From NCBI RefSeq assembly GCF_020329435.1, contig NZ_JAGKJK010000007.1:248001-312000 (forward strand): a stretch of DNA of 64,000 nt, in the 5' to 3' direction. Below, in pieces: positions 39,150 through 48,482 of the stretch. A program made the position numbers and the translations under genes. Origin of the DNA: Bradyrhizobium hereditatis (GTDB lineage Bacteria; Pseudomonadota; Alphaproteobacteria; Rhizobiales; Xanthobacteraceae). Position 1 is the first letter of the stretch. Each line of letters opens with the position of its first letter. Below the pieces are notes generated by a model. That model did not search any database. It was not told the origin of the DNA and saw only the letters and a program-made list of their open reading frames with translations.

Positions 39150-41447
39150 TCAATTAGCCGAGTTGCGGGCGCGCTCCTGGGCCTCGACCGCGGCGACCGC
39201 CGTCATGTTGAGGACGCCGCGCGCGGTCACCCCGGGCGTTAAGATATGCGCTGGCCGCGCCGGACCGATCAGGATCGGCCCCACGGGAAGCGCATCCGCC
39301 AGGACCTTTACCGTCTGATAGGCGATGTTGGCAGCATCCAGCGTCGGCATGATCAGGATGTTGGCCTCGCCATCCAACGTCGATTGCGGCAGCACCATCC
39401 GTCGTGCAGCGGCCGACAGCGCGGTGTCGCCCTGCATCTCGCCGTCAGCCTCGAGCCCCGGGTGCTTCTCTTTCAGAAGCTGGGTGGCGCGGCGCATCTT
39501 GCGCGAGGAATCGGTGTCATAGCTGCCGAAGTCGGAATGCGACACGAACGCGACCTTCGGCTTGAAGTTGAAGCGCTGGACGTGGAGCGCCGCCAGCGAG
39601 GCCATTTCCGCCAGTTCCTCCGCGCTTGGGCTGGGCCGCACCTGGGTATCGGCGATGAAATAGGAGCCCTTCCTGGTGATCATCAGCGCCAGCGCCGCAT
39701 AATCGCTGATGCCCGGCAAGAAGCCGATGATCTCGCGCACATGCCGCAGGTGGCTCATGTACCGCCCCTCGACGCCGCACAGCATGGCGTCGGCTTCCCC
39801 ACGCACCACAGCGAGGGCCGCGATCACCGTGTTGTTGGTGCGCACCACCGTGCGCGCCGCATCCGGCGTGACGCCGTGGCGCCCTGCGACGTCGATATAG
39901 GACTGCACGTAGGAGCGATAGCGCGGATCGTCCTCAGGATTGACAAGGTCAAAATCCTCGCCCGCCTTGATCGAGAGGCCAAACCGTTTGATGCGGGCTT
40001 CGACCACCGAGGGCCGCCCCACCAGGATCGCCCGCGCCAGCTTCTCCTCGAGGACCACTTGCGTGGCGCGCAGCACGCGCTCGTCCTCGCCCTCGGCGTA
40101 GATGACGCGCACCGGCTGCGTCTTGGCCTTGGCGAACATCGGCTTCATGACGAGGCCGGAGCGGAACGCAAACCGCTCGAGCAGCGCGCGATATTCGTCG
40201 AAATTCTTGATCGGCCGCGTCGCGACGCCGGAGTCCATCGCAGCCCTCGCCACGGCCGGCGCGATGCGCAAGATCAGGCGCGGGTCGAACGGGCTCGGGA
40301 TCAGCGATCCCGGCCCAAAGCCCTGCGTCTCGCCGGTGTCGAAACCGGAAGCCACCGCGTCCGACGGAGGATCGCGCGCAAGCTGCGCGATTGCATCGAC
40401 CGCCGCGTGCTTCATCTCCTCGTTGATTTCGGTGGCGCCGACATCGAGCGCGCCGCGGAAGATGAAGGGAAAGCACAGCACGTTGTTGACCTGGTTCGCG
40501 AAGTCCGAACGTCCCGTGCAGATCATCGCGTCGGGACGGCCTTTGCGGGCCTCGTCCGGCATGATCTCCGGCACCGGGTTGGCGAGCGCCATCACCAGCG
40601 GCTTGTCGGCCATCTGCTTGACCATTTCCGGTCTCAGCACATTTGGCGCTGACAACCCCAAGAAGATATCCGCACCGGGAATGACATCCGCGAGCACCCG
40701 CGCATCAGTGTTCTGCGCATAGACGGCCTTCCAGGGATCCATCGAGGTATTGCGGCCTTCATGGACGACGCCATCGATGTCGCAGACCCAGATGTTCTTA
40801 CGCTGCGCACCCATCGACACCAGCAGGTTGAGACAGGCGATCGCGGCCGCGCCGGCGCCGGAGCAGACGATCTTCACGTCGGGCAGCTTCTTGCCGTTGA
40901 GAAGCAGCGCGTTGGCGATCGCAGCGCCCACGATGATGGCGGTGCCGTGCTGGTCGTCATGGAAGACTGGGATCTTCATGCGCTCCTTCAGCTGCGCCTC
41001 GATTGCGAAGCATTCCGGTCCGCGGATATCTTCGAGATTGATGCCCCCGAAAGTCGGCTCCAGCGCCGCCACGGTGTCGACCACGCGCTCGACGGTGTCG
41101 GCCTTGATCTCGATGTCGAACACGTCGATGCCGGCGAACTTCTTGAACAGCACCGCCTTGCCTTCCATCACGGGCTTGGACGCCAGCGGGCCGATATTGC
41201 CGAGGCCGAGCACGGCGCTGCCATTACTGACCACGGCAACCAAATTGGCACGTGCCGTCAGAGCGGCGACCTCAGCGGGGTCTTTGGCTATCTCGGTGCA
41301 GGCGGCGGCAACGCCGGGCGAATAGGCGAGCGCAAGGTCGCGCTGGTTGACGAGCGGCTTGATCGCCTGGATTTCGAGCTTACCGGGTCGCGGCAGCCGG
41401 TGATAGGCCAGCGCCGCCGAAAGGAGATCTTCAGAATGGGATGACAT
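39150..41447 (-). CDS. maeB: Malic enzyme with phosphotransacetylase-like C-terminal domain
   Basis: Oxidative decarboxylation of malate to pyruvate with NAD(P)+; in rhizobial bacteroids a malic enzyme is needed to burn plant dicarboxylates for nitrogen fixation. The protein has 765 residues. The malic domain comes first (LALAYSPGVAAACTEIAKDP; FHDDQHGTAIIVGAAIANAL; NAD(P)-binding VCSGAGAAAIACLNLLVSMG; MALANPVPEIMPDEARKG). A phosphotransacetylase-like domain follows from about 430 (VRVIYAEGEDERVLRATQVV; LIMPTLDAANIAYQTVKVLA). This two-domain plan is common to NAD (Dme) and NADP (Tme) types, and the sequence alone does not tell which. The ATG is preceded by GGAAACGCGAGAG. It is divergent from nifD, 0.7 kb apart; no -24/-12 site was found in front of it. 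Confidence 0.93.
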   Translation of the reverse strand: MSSHSEDLLSAALAYHRLPRPGKLEIQAIKPLVNQRDLALAYSPGVAAACTEIAKDPAEVAALTARANLVAVVSNGSAVLGLGNIGPLASKPVMEGKAVLFKKFAGIDVFDIEIKADTVERVVDTVAALEPTFGGINLEDIRGPECFAIEAQLKERMKIPVFHDDQHGTAIIVGAAIANALLLNGKKLPDVKIVCSGAGAAAIACLNLLVSMGAQRKNIWVCDIDGVVHEGRNTSMDPWKAVYAQNTDARVLADVIPGADIFLGLSAPNVLRPEMVKQMADKPLVMALANPVPEIMPDEARKGRPDAMICTGRSDFANQVNNVLCFPFIFRGALDVGATEINEEMKHAAVDAIAQLARDPPSDAVASGFDTGETQGFGPGSLIPSPFDPRLILRIAPAVARAAMDSGVATRPIKNFDEYRALLERFAFRSGLVMKPMFAKAKTQPVRVIYAEGEDERVLRATQVVLEEKLARAILVGRPSVVEARIKRFGLSIKAGEDFDLVNPEDDPRYRSYVQSYIDVAGRHGVTPDAARTVVRTNNTVIAALAVVRGEADAMLCGVEGRYMSHLRHVREIIGFLPGISDYAALALMITRKGSYFIADTQVRPSPSAEELAEMASLAALHVQRFNFKPKVAFVSHSDFGSYDTDSSRKMRRATQLLKEKHPGLEADGEMQGDTALSAAARRMVLPQSTLDGEANILIMPTLDAANIAYQTVKVLADALPVGPILIGPARPAHILTPGVTARGVLNMTAVAAVEAQERARNSAN

Positions 41448-42011
41448 GCTACTCTCGCGTTTCCTAACCCCAAGTTTCTAATTCTGTGCTCGTCTAACCA
41501 AGGTCAGTTGTCCGGTGGATGGAGCCGGATGTGAAGCACGCCCGGCAGCCTGGATGCAACATCCGATCGCGCCCCCATCAACAGCCCCCAATACGTCAAG
41601 GCGCATCAGCTAGGGCGTCTGGGCGTCGACGCGCATGCACAAGCCCATGGAGCGGAAATCCCACGAGCGCTGTGGCTTGAGGTGCTCAGGCAGTCGAGCA
41701 ACGCCTGCGGGCAGGCCGCGACGATCTCTCTGGCTGGTCAGCCCAATAGGATTGGGATCAGGATGGCGAGGGAGGCTAGGCGCAATTTGCGCACCACCGT
41801 CGCCAACGAGCTGAGCAGCGGTCAGGCTTCACGACGATGGTGATCCAGACTGGCTGACGCAGCCTTGCAGCTGGGTCGCCGGGTCACGTGCCATTTCCGG
41901 CAGCGGGCCCGTGTCGCAATGTTCTCGCGGGCAAATGCGGTGCAATATCGCGCGCGCCCGCCCTTGTTTTTGTTTCGAACAGGATCAAACGAGCACGGTA
42001 GACACGCTCGA
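41448..42011. other. maeB-nifD divergent intergenic region
   Basis: No gene recognised. An imperfect NifA-like site (TGT-N11-ACA type, near 41970-41985) can be seen besides the perfect one at 42012. Confidence 0.4.
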
Positions 42012-42027
42012 TGTCGGGTTTGCAACA
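42012..42027 (+). promoter_or_regulatory. NifA upstream activator site of nifD
   Basis: TGTCGGGTTTGCAACA is TGT-N10-ACA, 72 bases before the -24/-12 promoter of nifD. Confidence 0.85.
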
Positions 42028-42098
42028 ACAGTCCGGTTACCCGCGCGAAGGTGCCTATCTACTTTCAACTGCACTGTTTTTTGCGCTCACGTCGCGGC

Positions 42099-42113
42099 TG
42101 GCACGGTCGTTGC
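42099..42113 (+). promoter_or_regulatory. -24/-12 (sigma-54) promoter of nifDKENX
   Basis: TGGCACGGTCGTTGC matches the consensus TGGCAC-N5-TTGC perfectly. Transcription would start near 42125, giving a leader of about 45 bases before nifD. Confidence 0.93.
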
Positions 42114-42169
42114 AAAACTCTTGGCCGAGAGCCGCCGTCGCAACAGGAAACCTTTTGAAGGATATCAGC

Positions 42170-43672
42170 ATGAGTCTCGCCACGACCCAGAGCATTGCAG
42201 AAATCAAAGCCCGCAACAAAGAGCTGATTCAGGAGGTGCTGAGGGTCTATCCTGAGAAAACCGCAAAACGGCGCGCCAAGCACCTCAATGTTCACGAGGT
42301 CGGCAAGTCGGACTGCGGAGTCAAGTCCAACCTCAAATCCATCCCCGGTGTGATGACGATCCGCGGTTGCGCCTACGCGGGCTCCAAAGGTGTGGTCTGG
42401 GGACCGATCAAGGACATGATCCATATCAGCCACGGTCCGGTCGGCTGTGGACAGTACTCGTGGGGCTCGCGGCGTAACTATTACGTCGGCACGACAGGTA
42501 TCGATAGTTTCGTGACCTTGCAGTTCACATCCGACTTCCAGGAAAAGGATATCGTGTTCGGCGGGGACAAGAAGCTCGTCAAAATCATTGATGAAATTCA
42601 GGAGCTGTTCCCGCTCAACAACGGCATCACCATCCAGTCGGAATGCCCAATCGGTCTGATCGGCGACGACATCGAGGCGGTCTCCAGGGCAAAATCGAAG
42701 GAATATGGCGGCAAGACAATCGTGCCGGTCCGCTGCGAGGGTTTCCGCGGCGTGTCACAGTCGCTCGGCCACCATATTGCCAACGACGCGGTGCGCGATT
42801 GGGTGTTCGACAAGGTCACCCCCGAGAGTAAGCCGACATTCGAGCCGACGCCCTACGATGTCGCGATCATCGGCGACTACAATATCGGCGGCGACGCCTG
42901 GTCATCTCGAATTCTGCTTGAGGAGATGGGCCTGCGCGTGATCGCGCAGTGGTCCGGTGACGGTTCCCTGGCCGAGCTCGAGGCAACGCCGAAGGCGAAG
43001 CTTAACGTGCTGCATTGCTACCGCTCGATGAACTACATCTCGCGCCACATGGAGGAGAAATTCGGTATTCCCTGGTGCGAATACAACTTCTTCGGGCCCT
43101 CCAAGATCGTGGAGTCGCTGCGCAAGATAGCCGGTTATTTTGACGACAAGATCAAGGAGGGTGCCGAGCGGGTGATTGCAAAATATCAGCCGCTGGTGGA
43201 CGCGGTGATCGCTAAATATCGCCCGCGCCTGGAAGGCAAGAGCGTGATGCTGTTCGTTGGCGGACTGCGTCCGCGCCATGTGATCGGCGCCTACGAGGAC
43301 CTCGGAATGGAGGTCGTCGGCACCGGCTACGAGTTCGGCCACAATGACGATTACCAGCGCACTGCCCAGCACTACGTCAAGGATGGCACGCTCATCTACG
43401 ACGACGTCACGGGCTATGAGTTCGAACGCTTCGTCGAGAAGATCCAGCCTGACCTGGTCGGCTCTGGCATCAAGGAAAAATACGTCTTCCAAAAGATGGG
43501 CGTACCGTTCCGCCAAATGCACTCCTGGGACTATTCGGGTCCGTATCATGGCTATGACGGATTTGCGATCTTCGCGCGCGACATGGACATGGCCATCAAC
43601 TCACCGATCTGGAAAAAGACCAAGGCGCCGTGGAAGGAGGTCCCGAAGCCGAAGCTGTTGGCTGCCGAATAA
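42170..43672 (+). CDS. nifD: NifD, nitrogenase MoFe protein alpha chain
   Basis: Alpha subunit of dinitrogenase, forming an alpha2-beta2 tetramer with NifK and holding FeMo-cofactor. ATG 42170 (AAGGAT upstream) gives 500 residues, the normal bradyrhizobial length. P-cluster ligands lie in SNLKSIPGVMTIRGCAYAGS, HGPVGCGQYSWGSRRNY and the following Cys region. The cofactor Cys is in LHCYRSMNYISRHMEEKFG and the cofactor His in FRQMHSWDYSGPYHGYDG. All look intact. The gene is led by a NifA site and sigma-54 promoter and followed by nifK after 71 bases. Confidence 0.98.
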   Translation: MSLATTQSIAEIKARNKELIQEVLRVYPEKTAKRRAKHLNVHEVGKSDCGVKSNLKSIPGVMTIRGCAYAGSKGVVWGPIKDMIHISHGPVGCGQYSWGSRRNYYVGTTGIDSFVTLQFTSDFQEKDIVFGGDKKLVKIIDEIQELFPLNNGITIQSECPIGLIGDDIEAVSRAKSKEYGGKTIVPVRCEGFRGVSQSLGHHIANDAVRDWVFDKVTPESKPTFEPTPYDVAIIGDYNIGGDAWSSRILLEEMGLRVIAQWSGDGSLAELEATPKAKLNVLHCYRSMNYISRHMEEKFGIPWCEYNFFGPSKIVESLRKIAGYFDDKIKEGAERVIAKYQPLVDAVIAKYRPRLEGKSVMLFVGGLRPRHVIGAYEDLGMEVVGTGYEFGHNDDYQRTAQHYVKDGTLIYDDVTGYEFERFVEKIQPDLVGSGIKEKYVFQKMGVPFRQMHSWDYSGPYHGYDGFAIFARDMDMAINSPIWKKTKAPWKEVPKPKLLAAE

Positions 43673-43683
43673 CCCAAGTGGCC

Positions 43684-43703
43684 CGGCTCACTGCTGAGAG
43701 CCG
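43684..43703 (+). other. Small hairpin between nifD and nifK
   Basis: CGGCTC, eight bases, GAGCCG: a six-base perfect stem without T-run, so more likely an mRNA-stability or processing element than a terminator. Confidence 0.4.
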
Positions 43704-43743
43704 AATCCAATATTGATCACGATTTTCGAAAGGAATCCTACCA

Positions 43744-45303
43744 ATGCCGCAGAGTGCAGAACACGTGCTCGATCATTTCGAGCTGTTCCGCGGTCCGGAA
43801 TACCAGCAGATGCTGGCCAACAAGAAGAAGATGTTCGAGAATCCCCGCGATCCCGCGGAAGTAGAACGCATCAGGGAATGGACGAAGACGCCCGAATATC
43901 GCGAAAAGAATTTTGCGCGGGAAGCGCTCACGGTAAACCCAGCCAAGGCTTGCCAGCCGCTGGGCGCGGTGTTCGCCTCAGTTGGCTTCGAGGCCACGCT
44001 GCCCTTCGTGCATGGCTCCCAAGGCTGCGTGGCCTATTACCGCAGCCATTTGTCGCGGCACTTCAAGGAGCCAAGCTCCTGCGTCTCCTCGTCGATGACG
44101 GAGGACGCTGCGGTATTCGGCGGGCTGAACAACATGATCGATGGGCTCGCCAACAGCTATAATATGTATAAGCCCAAGATGATCGCGGTCTCCACCACCT
44201 GTATGGCGGAGGTGATCGGAGACGATCTCAATGCCTTTATCAAAACGTCCAAGGAAAAAGGCTCGGTGCCAGCTGATTTCGATGTGCCGTTTGCGCACAC
44301 GCCAGCCTTCGTGGGCAGCCATGTCACCGGGTACGACAATGCGCTCAAGGGCATCCTCGAGCATTTCTGGGACGGCAAGGCCGGGACAGCCGCGAAACTC
44401 GAGCGCGCGCCCAACAAGAAGATCAACCTCATCGGCGGCTTTGACGGCTATACCGTCGGCAACATCCGCGAGATCAAGCGCATCTTCGAATTGATGGGCA
44501 TTCACTACACCATTCTTGCCGATAATTCCGATGTGTTCGATACACCGACCGACGGCGAGTTCCGGATGTATGACGGCGGCACGACTTTGGAAGACGCCGC
44601 GAACGCGGTTCACGCTAAAGCAACGATCTCGATGCAGCAGTGGTGCACGGAAAAGACACTGCCGTTCATCGCCGATCATGGCCAGGAGGTCGTGGCCTTC
44701 AATTACCCGGTGGGCGTGTCCGCAACGGATGAGTTTCTGATGGCGCTGTCGCGCATCAGTGGCAAAGACATTCCGGAGGAACTGGCTCGAGAGCGCGGCC
44801 GCTTGGTCGACGCGATGGCCGACTCTAGCGCGCATATCCACGGCAAGAAATTTGCGATCTATGGCGATCCAGATCTCTGCTATGGGTTGGCTGCCTTCCT
44901 GCTCGAGCTTGGCGCCGAGCCGATTCATGTGCTGTCCACGAACGGCAACAAGGCCTGGGAGGAGAAAATGCAGGCGTTATTTGGGACCTCGCCGTTTGGG
45001 CAGAACTGCCATGCCTATCCGGGGCGAGACCTCTGGCATATGCGCTCGCTCTTGTTCACCGAGCCGGTCGATTTCCTGATTGGTAACACCTATGGCAAGT
45101 ATCTGGAGCGCGACACTGGTACGCCGCTGATCCGGATCGGTTTCCCAATCTTCGATCGGCATCACCATCACCGCTCTCCGGTGTGGGGCTATCAGGGGGG
45201 CATGAACGTGTTGGTGAAGATTCTCGACAAGATCTTCGACGAGATCGACAAGAAGACCAACATTGCCGGCAAGACCGACTATAGCTTCGACATCATTCGT
45301 TGA
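43744..45303 (+). CDS. nifK: NifK, nitrogenase MoFe protein beta chain
   Basis: Beta subunit of dinitrogenase, sharing the P-cluster with NifD. It has 519 residues with AAAGGAAT before the ATG. P-cluster ligands: NPAKACQPLGAVFASVGFEA, HGSQGCVAYYRSHLSRHFKE and SSCVSSSMTEDAAVFGG. The substrate-side motif STTCMAEVIGDDLNAFI and the end RSPVWGYQGGMNVLVKILD are as in the family. Nothing unusual is seen. Same operon as nifD. Confidence 0.98.
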   Translation: MPQSAEHVLDHFELFRGPEYQQMLANKKKMFENPRDPAEVERIREWTKTPEYREKNFAREALTVNPAKACQPLGAVFASVGFEATLPFVHGSQGCVAYYRSHLSRHFKEPSSCVSSSMTEDAAVFGGLNNMIDGLANSYNMYKPKMIAVSTTCMAEVIGDDLNAFIKTSKEKGSVPADFDVPFAHTPAFVGSHVTGYDNALKGILEHFWDGKAGTAAKLERAPNKKINLIGGFDGYTVGNIREIKRIFELMGIHYTILADNSDVFDTPTDGEFRMYDGGTTLEDAANAVHAKATISMQQWCTEKTLPFIADHGQEVVAFNYPVGVSATDEFLMALSRISGKDIPEELARERGRLVDAMADSSAHIHGKKFAIYGDPDLCYGLAAFLLELGAEPIHVLSTNGNKAWEEKMQALFGTSPFGQNCHAYPGRDLWHMRSLLFTEPVDFLIGNTYGKYLERDTGTPLIRIGFPIFDRHHHHRSPVWGYQGGMNVLVKILDKIFDEIDKKTNIAGKTDYSFDIIR

Positions 45304-45318
45304 TGACGAACGGCGCAC

Positions 45319-45346
45319 GCCATCGCCGGCAAACGTCGGCGATGGC
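45319..45346 (+). other. Perfect 10-base hairpin between nifK and nifE
   Basis: GCCATCGCCG, eight bases, CGGCGATGGC. No T-run follows. Its strength and position behind the structural genes suggest 3' protection of nifDK mRNA or partial attenuation of nifENX. Confidence 0.55.
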
Positions 45347-45401
45347 CTAAGCGCACGATGGACTGATCTTCGCGAACAGGCTCGGTTGGGAGGAGAGACG
45401 G

Positions 45402-47066
45402 ATGAGTTCGCTATCGGCCACGATCCAGAACATCTTCAACGAGCCGGGCTGCGCCAAGAACGCCAACAAATCGGATGCCGAGCGCAATAAGGGTTGCACC
45501 AAGCAGCTGCAGCCGGGCGCCGCCGCAGGCGGCTGCGCCTTCGACGGCGCCAAAATTGCGCTGCAGCCTTTTACCGACGTCGCCCATCTCGTGCACGGTC
45601 CGATCGCCTGTGAGGGTAATTCCTGGGATAACCGCGGTGCGGCTTCGTCTGGCGCCAGCATCTGGCGCACCGGATTTACCACTGACATGAACGAAACCGA
45701 TATAGTATTTGGGGGCGAGAAGCGTCTATACAAAGCAATCAAAGAGATCATCAACAAGTACAACCCGCCGGCCATTTTCGTCTATCAGACCTGCGTTCCC
45801 GCCATGATCGGCGACGACATCAATGCGGTTTGCAAGGCGGCTTCGCAAAAGCTCGGCAAGCCGGTCATTCCCGTAAATTCGCCGGGCTTCGTCGGCTCCA
45901 AGAACCTTGGCAACAAGCTCGCCGGCGAGGCCTTGCTCGAGCATGTCATCGGAACGCAAGAGCCGGACTACACCACGCCCTATGACATCAACCTGATTGG
46001 CGAATACAACCTGTCCGGCGAGCTTTGGCAGGTCAAGCCGCTGCTTGACGAGCTCGGTATCCGCATCCTCTCCTGCATCTCGGGGGACGGCAAATATCGC
46101 GAAGTCGCCTCTTCGCACCGGGCGCGCGCTGCCATGATGGTATGCTCGAAAGCGATGATCAGTGTCGCGCGCAAAATGCAGGAGCGTTACGGCATCCCGT
46201 TTTTCGAAGGGTCGTTCTATGGCATCCAGGATTCCAGCGATTCGCTGCGTCAGATTGCCCGGCTGTTGGTCGAACGTGGGGCGCCTTCCGAACTGATTGA
46301 GCGCACCGAGGCGGTGATCGCGCGTGAGGAGGCGGGCGCCTGGGCCGCGATCGAACCGTACAAGCCCCGCTTTGCCGGCAAGAGGGCACTTCTGATCACT
46401 GGCGGCGTCAAGTCCTGGTCCGTGGTGGCGGCGCTGCAGGAGGCAGGGCTCGAGCTGGTCGGCACCAGCGTCAAGAAATCCACCAAGCAGGACAAGGAGC
46501 GCATCAAGGAGCTGATGGGACAGGATGCCCATATGATCGAGGACATGACGCCGCGCGAGATTTACAAAATGCTGAAGGACGCGAAAGCAGATATCATGCT
46601 CTCGGGCGGCAAATCGCAGTTCGTTGCGCTGAAAGCGGCGATGCCCTGGCTCGACATCAACCAGGAGCGCTGCCACGCCTATATGGGCTACCTCGGTATG
46701 GTGAAGCTGGTCGAGGAGATCGACAAGGCGCTGTTCAACCCGATGTGGGAGCAGCTGCGTCGACCAGTGCCGTGGGAGGAGGTGGCCAAGAATAGGCAGA
46801 CCAAGGTGATGGCGCAGATGGACGCGCAGGCCGCCGAGGTCGCCGCCGATCCGGAGACGACCCGGCGCGCGAAAAAGGTCTGCTTGTGCAAGGAAGTCGA
46901 TCTCGGCACCCTCGAGGATGCAATCCGCTCCCATGGCCTGACCAGCGTCGAGGCAGTCAGACAGCACACCAACGCGTTCGGTGGCTGCTGCAAGAGGCGT
47001 ATCGAGGACATCCTGGCGAAAATGCCAGTGTCCTCGCCGCCTGCCATGCTGCAGGCCGCGGAATAG
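45402..47066 (+). CDS. nifE: NifE, FeMo-cofactor scaffold alpha chain with Cys-rich tail
   Basis: NifE and NifN form the scaffold on which the NifB-cofactor is matured to FeMo-cofactor. The protein has 554 residues from ATG 45402 (GGGAGGAGAG upstream), longer than the ~475 of Azotobacter NifE. The core shows GCAFDGAKIALQPFTDVAHL, HGPIACEGNSWDNRG and YQTCVPAMIGDDINAVCKAA. The extra C-terminal part (from about residue 470) contains a Cys pair C494-L-C496 in KVCLCKEVDLGTLEDAIRSH and Cys529-Cys530 in TNAFGGCCKRRIEDIL. This resembles the [2Fe-2S]-binding BFD/NifU-middle domain (CxC...CxxC), but with the last two Cys adjacent. Same operon as nifDK, 98 bases behind nifK. Confidence 0.97.
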   Translation: MSSLSATIQNIFNEPGCAKNANKSDAERNKGCTKQLQPGAAAGGCAFDGAKIALQPFTDVAHLVHGPIACEGNSWDNRGAASSGASIWRTGFTTDMNETDIVFGGEKRLYKAIKEIINKYNPPAIFVYQTCVPAMIGDDINAVCKAASQKLGKPVIPVNSPGFVGSKNLGNKLAGEALLEHVIGTQEPDYTTPYDINLIGEYNLSGELWQVKPLLDELGIRILSCISGDGKYREVASSHRARAAMMVCSKAMISVARKMQERYGIPFFEGSFYGIQDSSDSLRQIARLLVERGAPSELIERTEAVIAREEAGAWAAIEPYKPRFAGKRALLITGGVKSWSVVAALQEAGLELVGTSVKKSTKQDKERIKELMGQDAHMIEDMTPREIYKMLKDAKADIMLSGGKSQFVALKAAMPWLDINQERCHAYMGYLGMVKLVEEIDKALFNPMWEQLRRPVPWEEVAKNRQTKVMAQMDAQAAEVAADPETTRRAKKVCLCKEVDLGTLEDAIRSHGLTSVEAVRQHTNAFGGCCKRRIEDILAKMPVSSPPAMLQAAE

Positions 47067-47075
47067 GACGGCGTC

Positions 47076-48482
47076 ATGGCGATCGTCACCACGCCGAAGA
47101 AGGCCTGCGCGGTCAACCCGCTGAAGATGAGTCAGCCGATTGGCGGCGCATTCGCCTTCATGGGCCTGCGTGGAGCGATGCCGCTTCTGCACGGCTCGCA
47201 AGGGTGCACATCCTTCGGGCTCACGCTGTTCGTGCGGCATTTCAAGGAGGCGGTGCCGCTGCAGACGACTGCGATGAGCGAGGTAGCGACCGTGCTCGGC
47301 GGTTATGAAAATGTCGAGCAGGCTATCCTCAACATATACGATCGTGCCAAGCCGGAGATCATCGGGATCTGCTCGACCGGAGTGACCGAAACTAATGGCG
47401 ATGACGTCGACGGCTACATCAAGCTGATCCGCGAGCAGCATCCGCAGCTCGTCAAATTTCCTTTAGTCTTTGTCTCGACGCCCGATTTCAAGGACGCCTT
47501 TCAGGATGGGTGGGGGAAGACGGTGGCATGCATGGTCGAGGTACTGGTGGAGTCGCCGGCGGGCGGGGCGGAGCGTGATCCCGCGCGGGTGAATGTCCTC
47601 CCCGGATGTCACCTGACGCCGGGTGACCTCGACGAACTCAGGACGATCCTGGAGGATTTCGGCCTGAAGCCATCCTTCCTGCCTGATCTCGCGGGATCTC
47701 TGGACGGGCATATCCCGGACGAGTTTACGCCAACGACCATTGGTGGCATCGGGGTTGACGAAGTAGCGGGCATGGGCCGGTCCAGCTGCACCATTGCCAT
47801 CGGTGAGCAGATGCGGCGGGCGGCAGAAGCCATGCAGGCCAAGACCGGGGTGCCGTTCCGCCTGTTCGAGCGGCTGTGCGGCCTCATCCCCAACGATGAC
47901 TTCATCGCTTTCCTGAGCGACATCAGTGGCCGCCCTGTGCCAGCAAAATATCGGCGCCAGCGCGGCCAGCTCGCCGACGCGATGCTGGACGCCCATTTTC
48001 ATGTTGGCGGCCGCAAGCTCGCGATTGGTGCCGAGCCTGACCTCCTGTTCGATCTGTCTAGCATGCTTCACGAGATGGGCGCGCAGGTGACGGCAGCCGT
48101 AACGACCACGCAGTCGCCGGTGCTGGAGCGGATCGGAACGAACGAGGTGCTGATCGGCGATCTCGAGGATCTGGAAGAGCTTGCTAGGACGAGGAATTGC
48201 GACCTGCTGATTACGCATTCGCATGGCCGCCAAGCGGCGGCGAGGCTGAAGATTCCGTTTTATCGCGCGGGATTTCCGATGTTCGATCGAATCGGCGCGG
48301 GACACCAGCTATCCGTCGGCTATCGCGGCACGCGCGATGTGATCTTCGATATCGCCAATCTCGTGATCGCCGACCGCGAGGAAAATCATCAGCCTACGCC
48401 CGATAGCTGGCGGACCTCGAGACAGCCCTTAAAGCCCAGCCGCCGCAGCTTCATCGCCTCAACAGAGGAATCGATTGCATGA
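47076..48482 (+). CDS. nifN: NifN, FeMo-cofactor scaffold beta chain
   Basis: Beta partner of NifE in the cofactor scaffold, 468 residues. It starts only 9 bases behind nifE and its stop overlaps nifX (ATGA at 48479-48482). Family marks: VNPLKMSQPIGGAFAFMGLR, LLHGSQGCTSFGLTLFVRHF, ICSTGVTETNGDDVDGYI and FPMFDRIGAGHQLSVGYRGT. Length and motifs are normal. Confidence 0.97.
   Translation: MAIVTTPKKACAVNPLKMSQPIGGAFAFMGLRGAMPLLHGSQGCTSFGLTLFVRHFKEAVPLQTTAMSEVATVLGGYENVEQAILNIYDRAKPEIIGICSTGVTETNGDDVDGYIKLIREQHPQLVKFPLVFVSTPDFKDAFQDGWGKTVACMVEVLVESPAGGAERDPARVNVLPGCHLTPGDLDELRTILEDFGLKPSFLPDLAGSLDGHIPDEFTPTTIGGIGVDEVAGMGRSSCTIAIGEQMRRAAEAMQAKTGVPFRLFERLCGLIPNDDFIAFLSDISGRPVPAKYRRQRGQLADAMLDAHFHVGGRKLAIGAEPDLLFDLSSMLHEMGAQVTAAVTTTQSPVLERIGTNEVLIGDLEDLEELARTRNCDLLITHSHGRQAAARLKIPFYRAGFPMFDRIGAGHQLSVGYRGTRDVIFDIANLVIADREENHQPTPDSWRTSRQPLKPSRRSFIASTEESIA

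Noticed and set aside
39246..40652. 468-codon plus-strand frame inside maeB
   Set aside because: Antisense shadow of the malic enzyme; composition His/Arg rich, no ribosome site.
41448..41600. Sigma-54 promoter for maeB
   Set aside because: No TGGCAC-N5-TTGC-like sequence was found on the minus strand in front of maeB.
45726..47441. 571-codon minus-strand frame opposite nifE/nifN
   Set aside because: Antisense shadow of two unmistakable nif genes, with no homology of its own.
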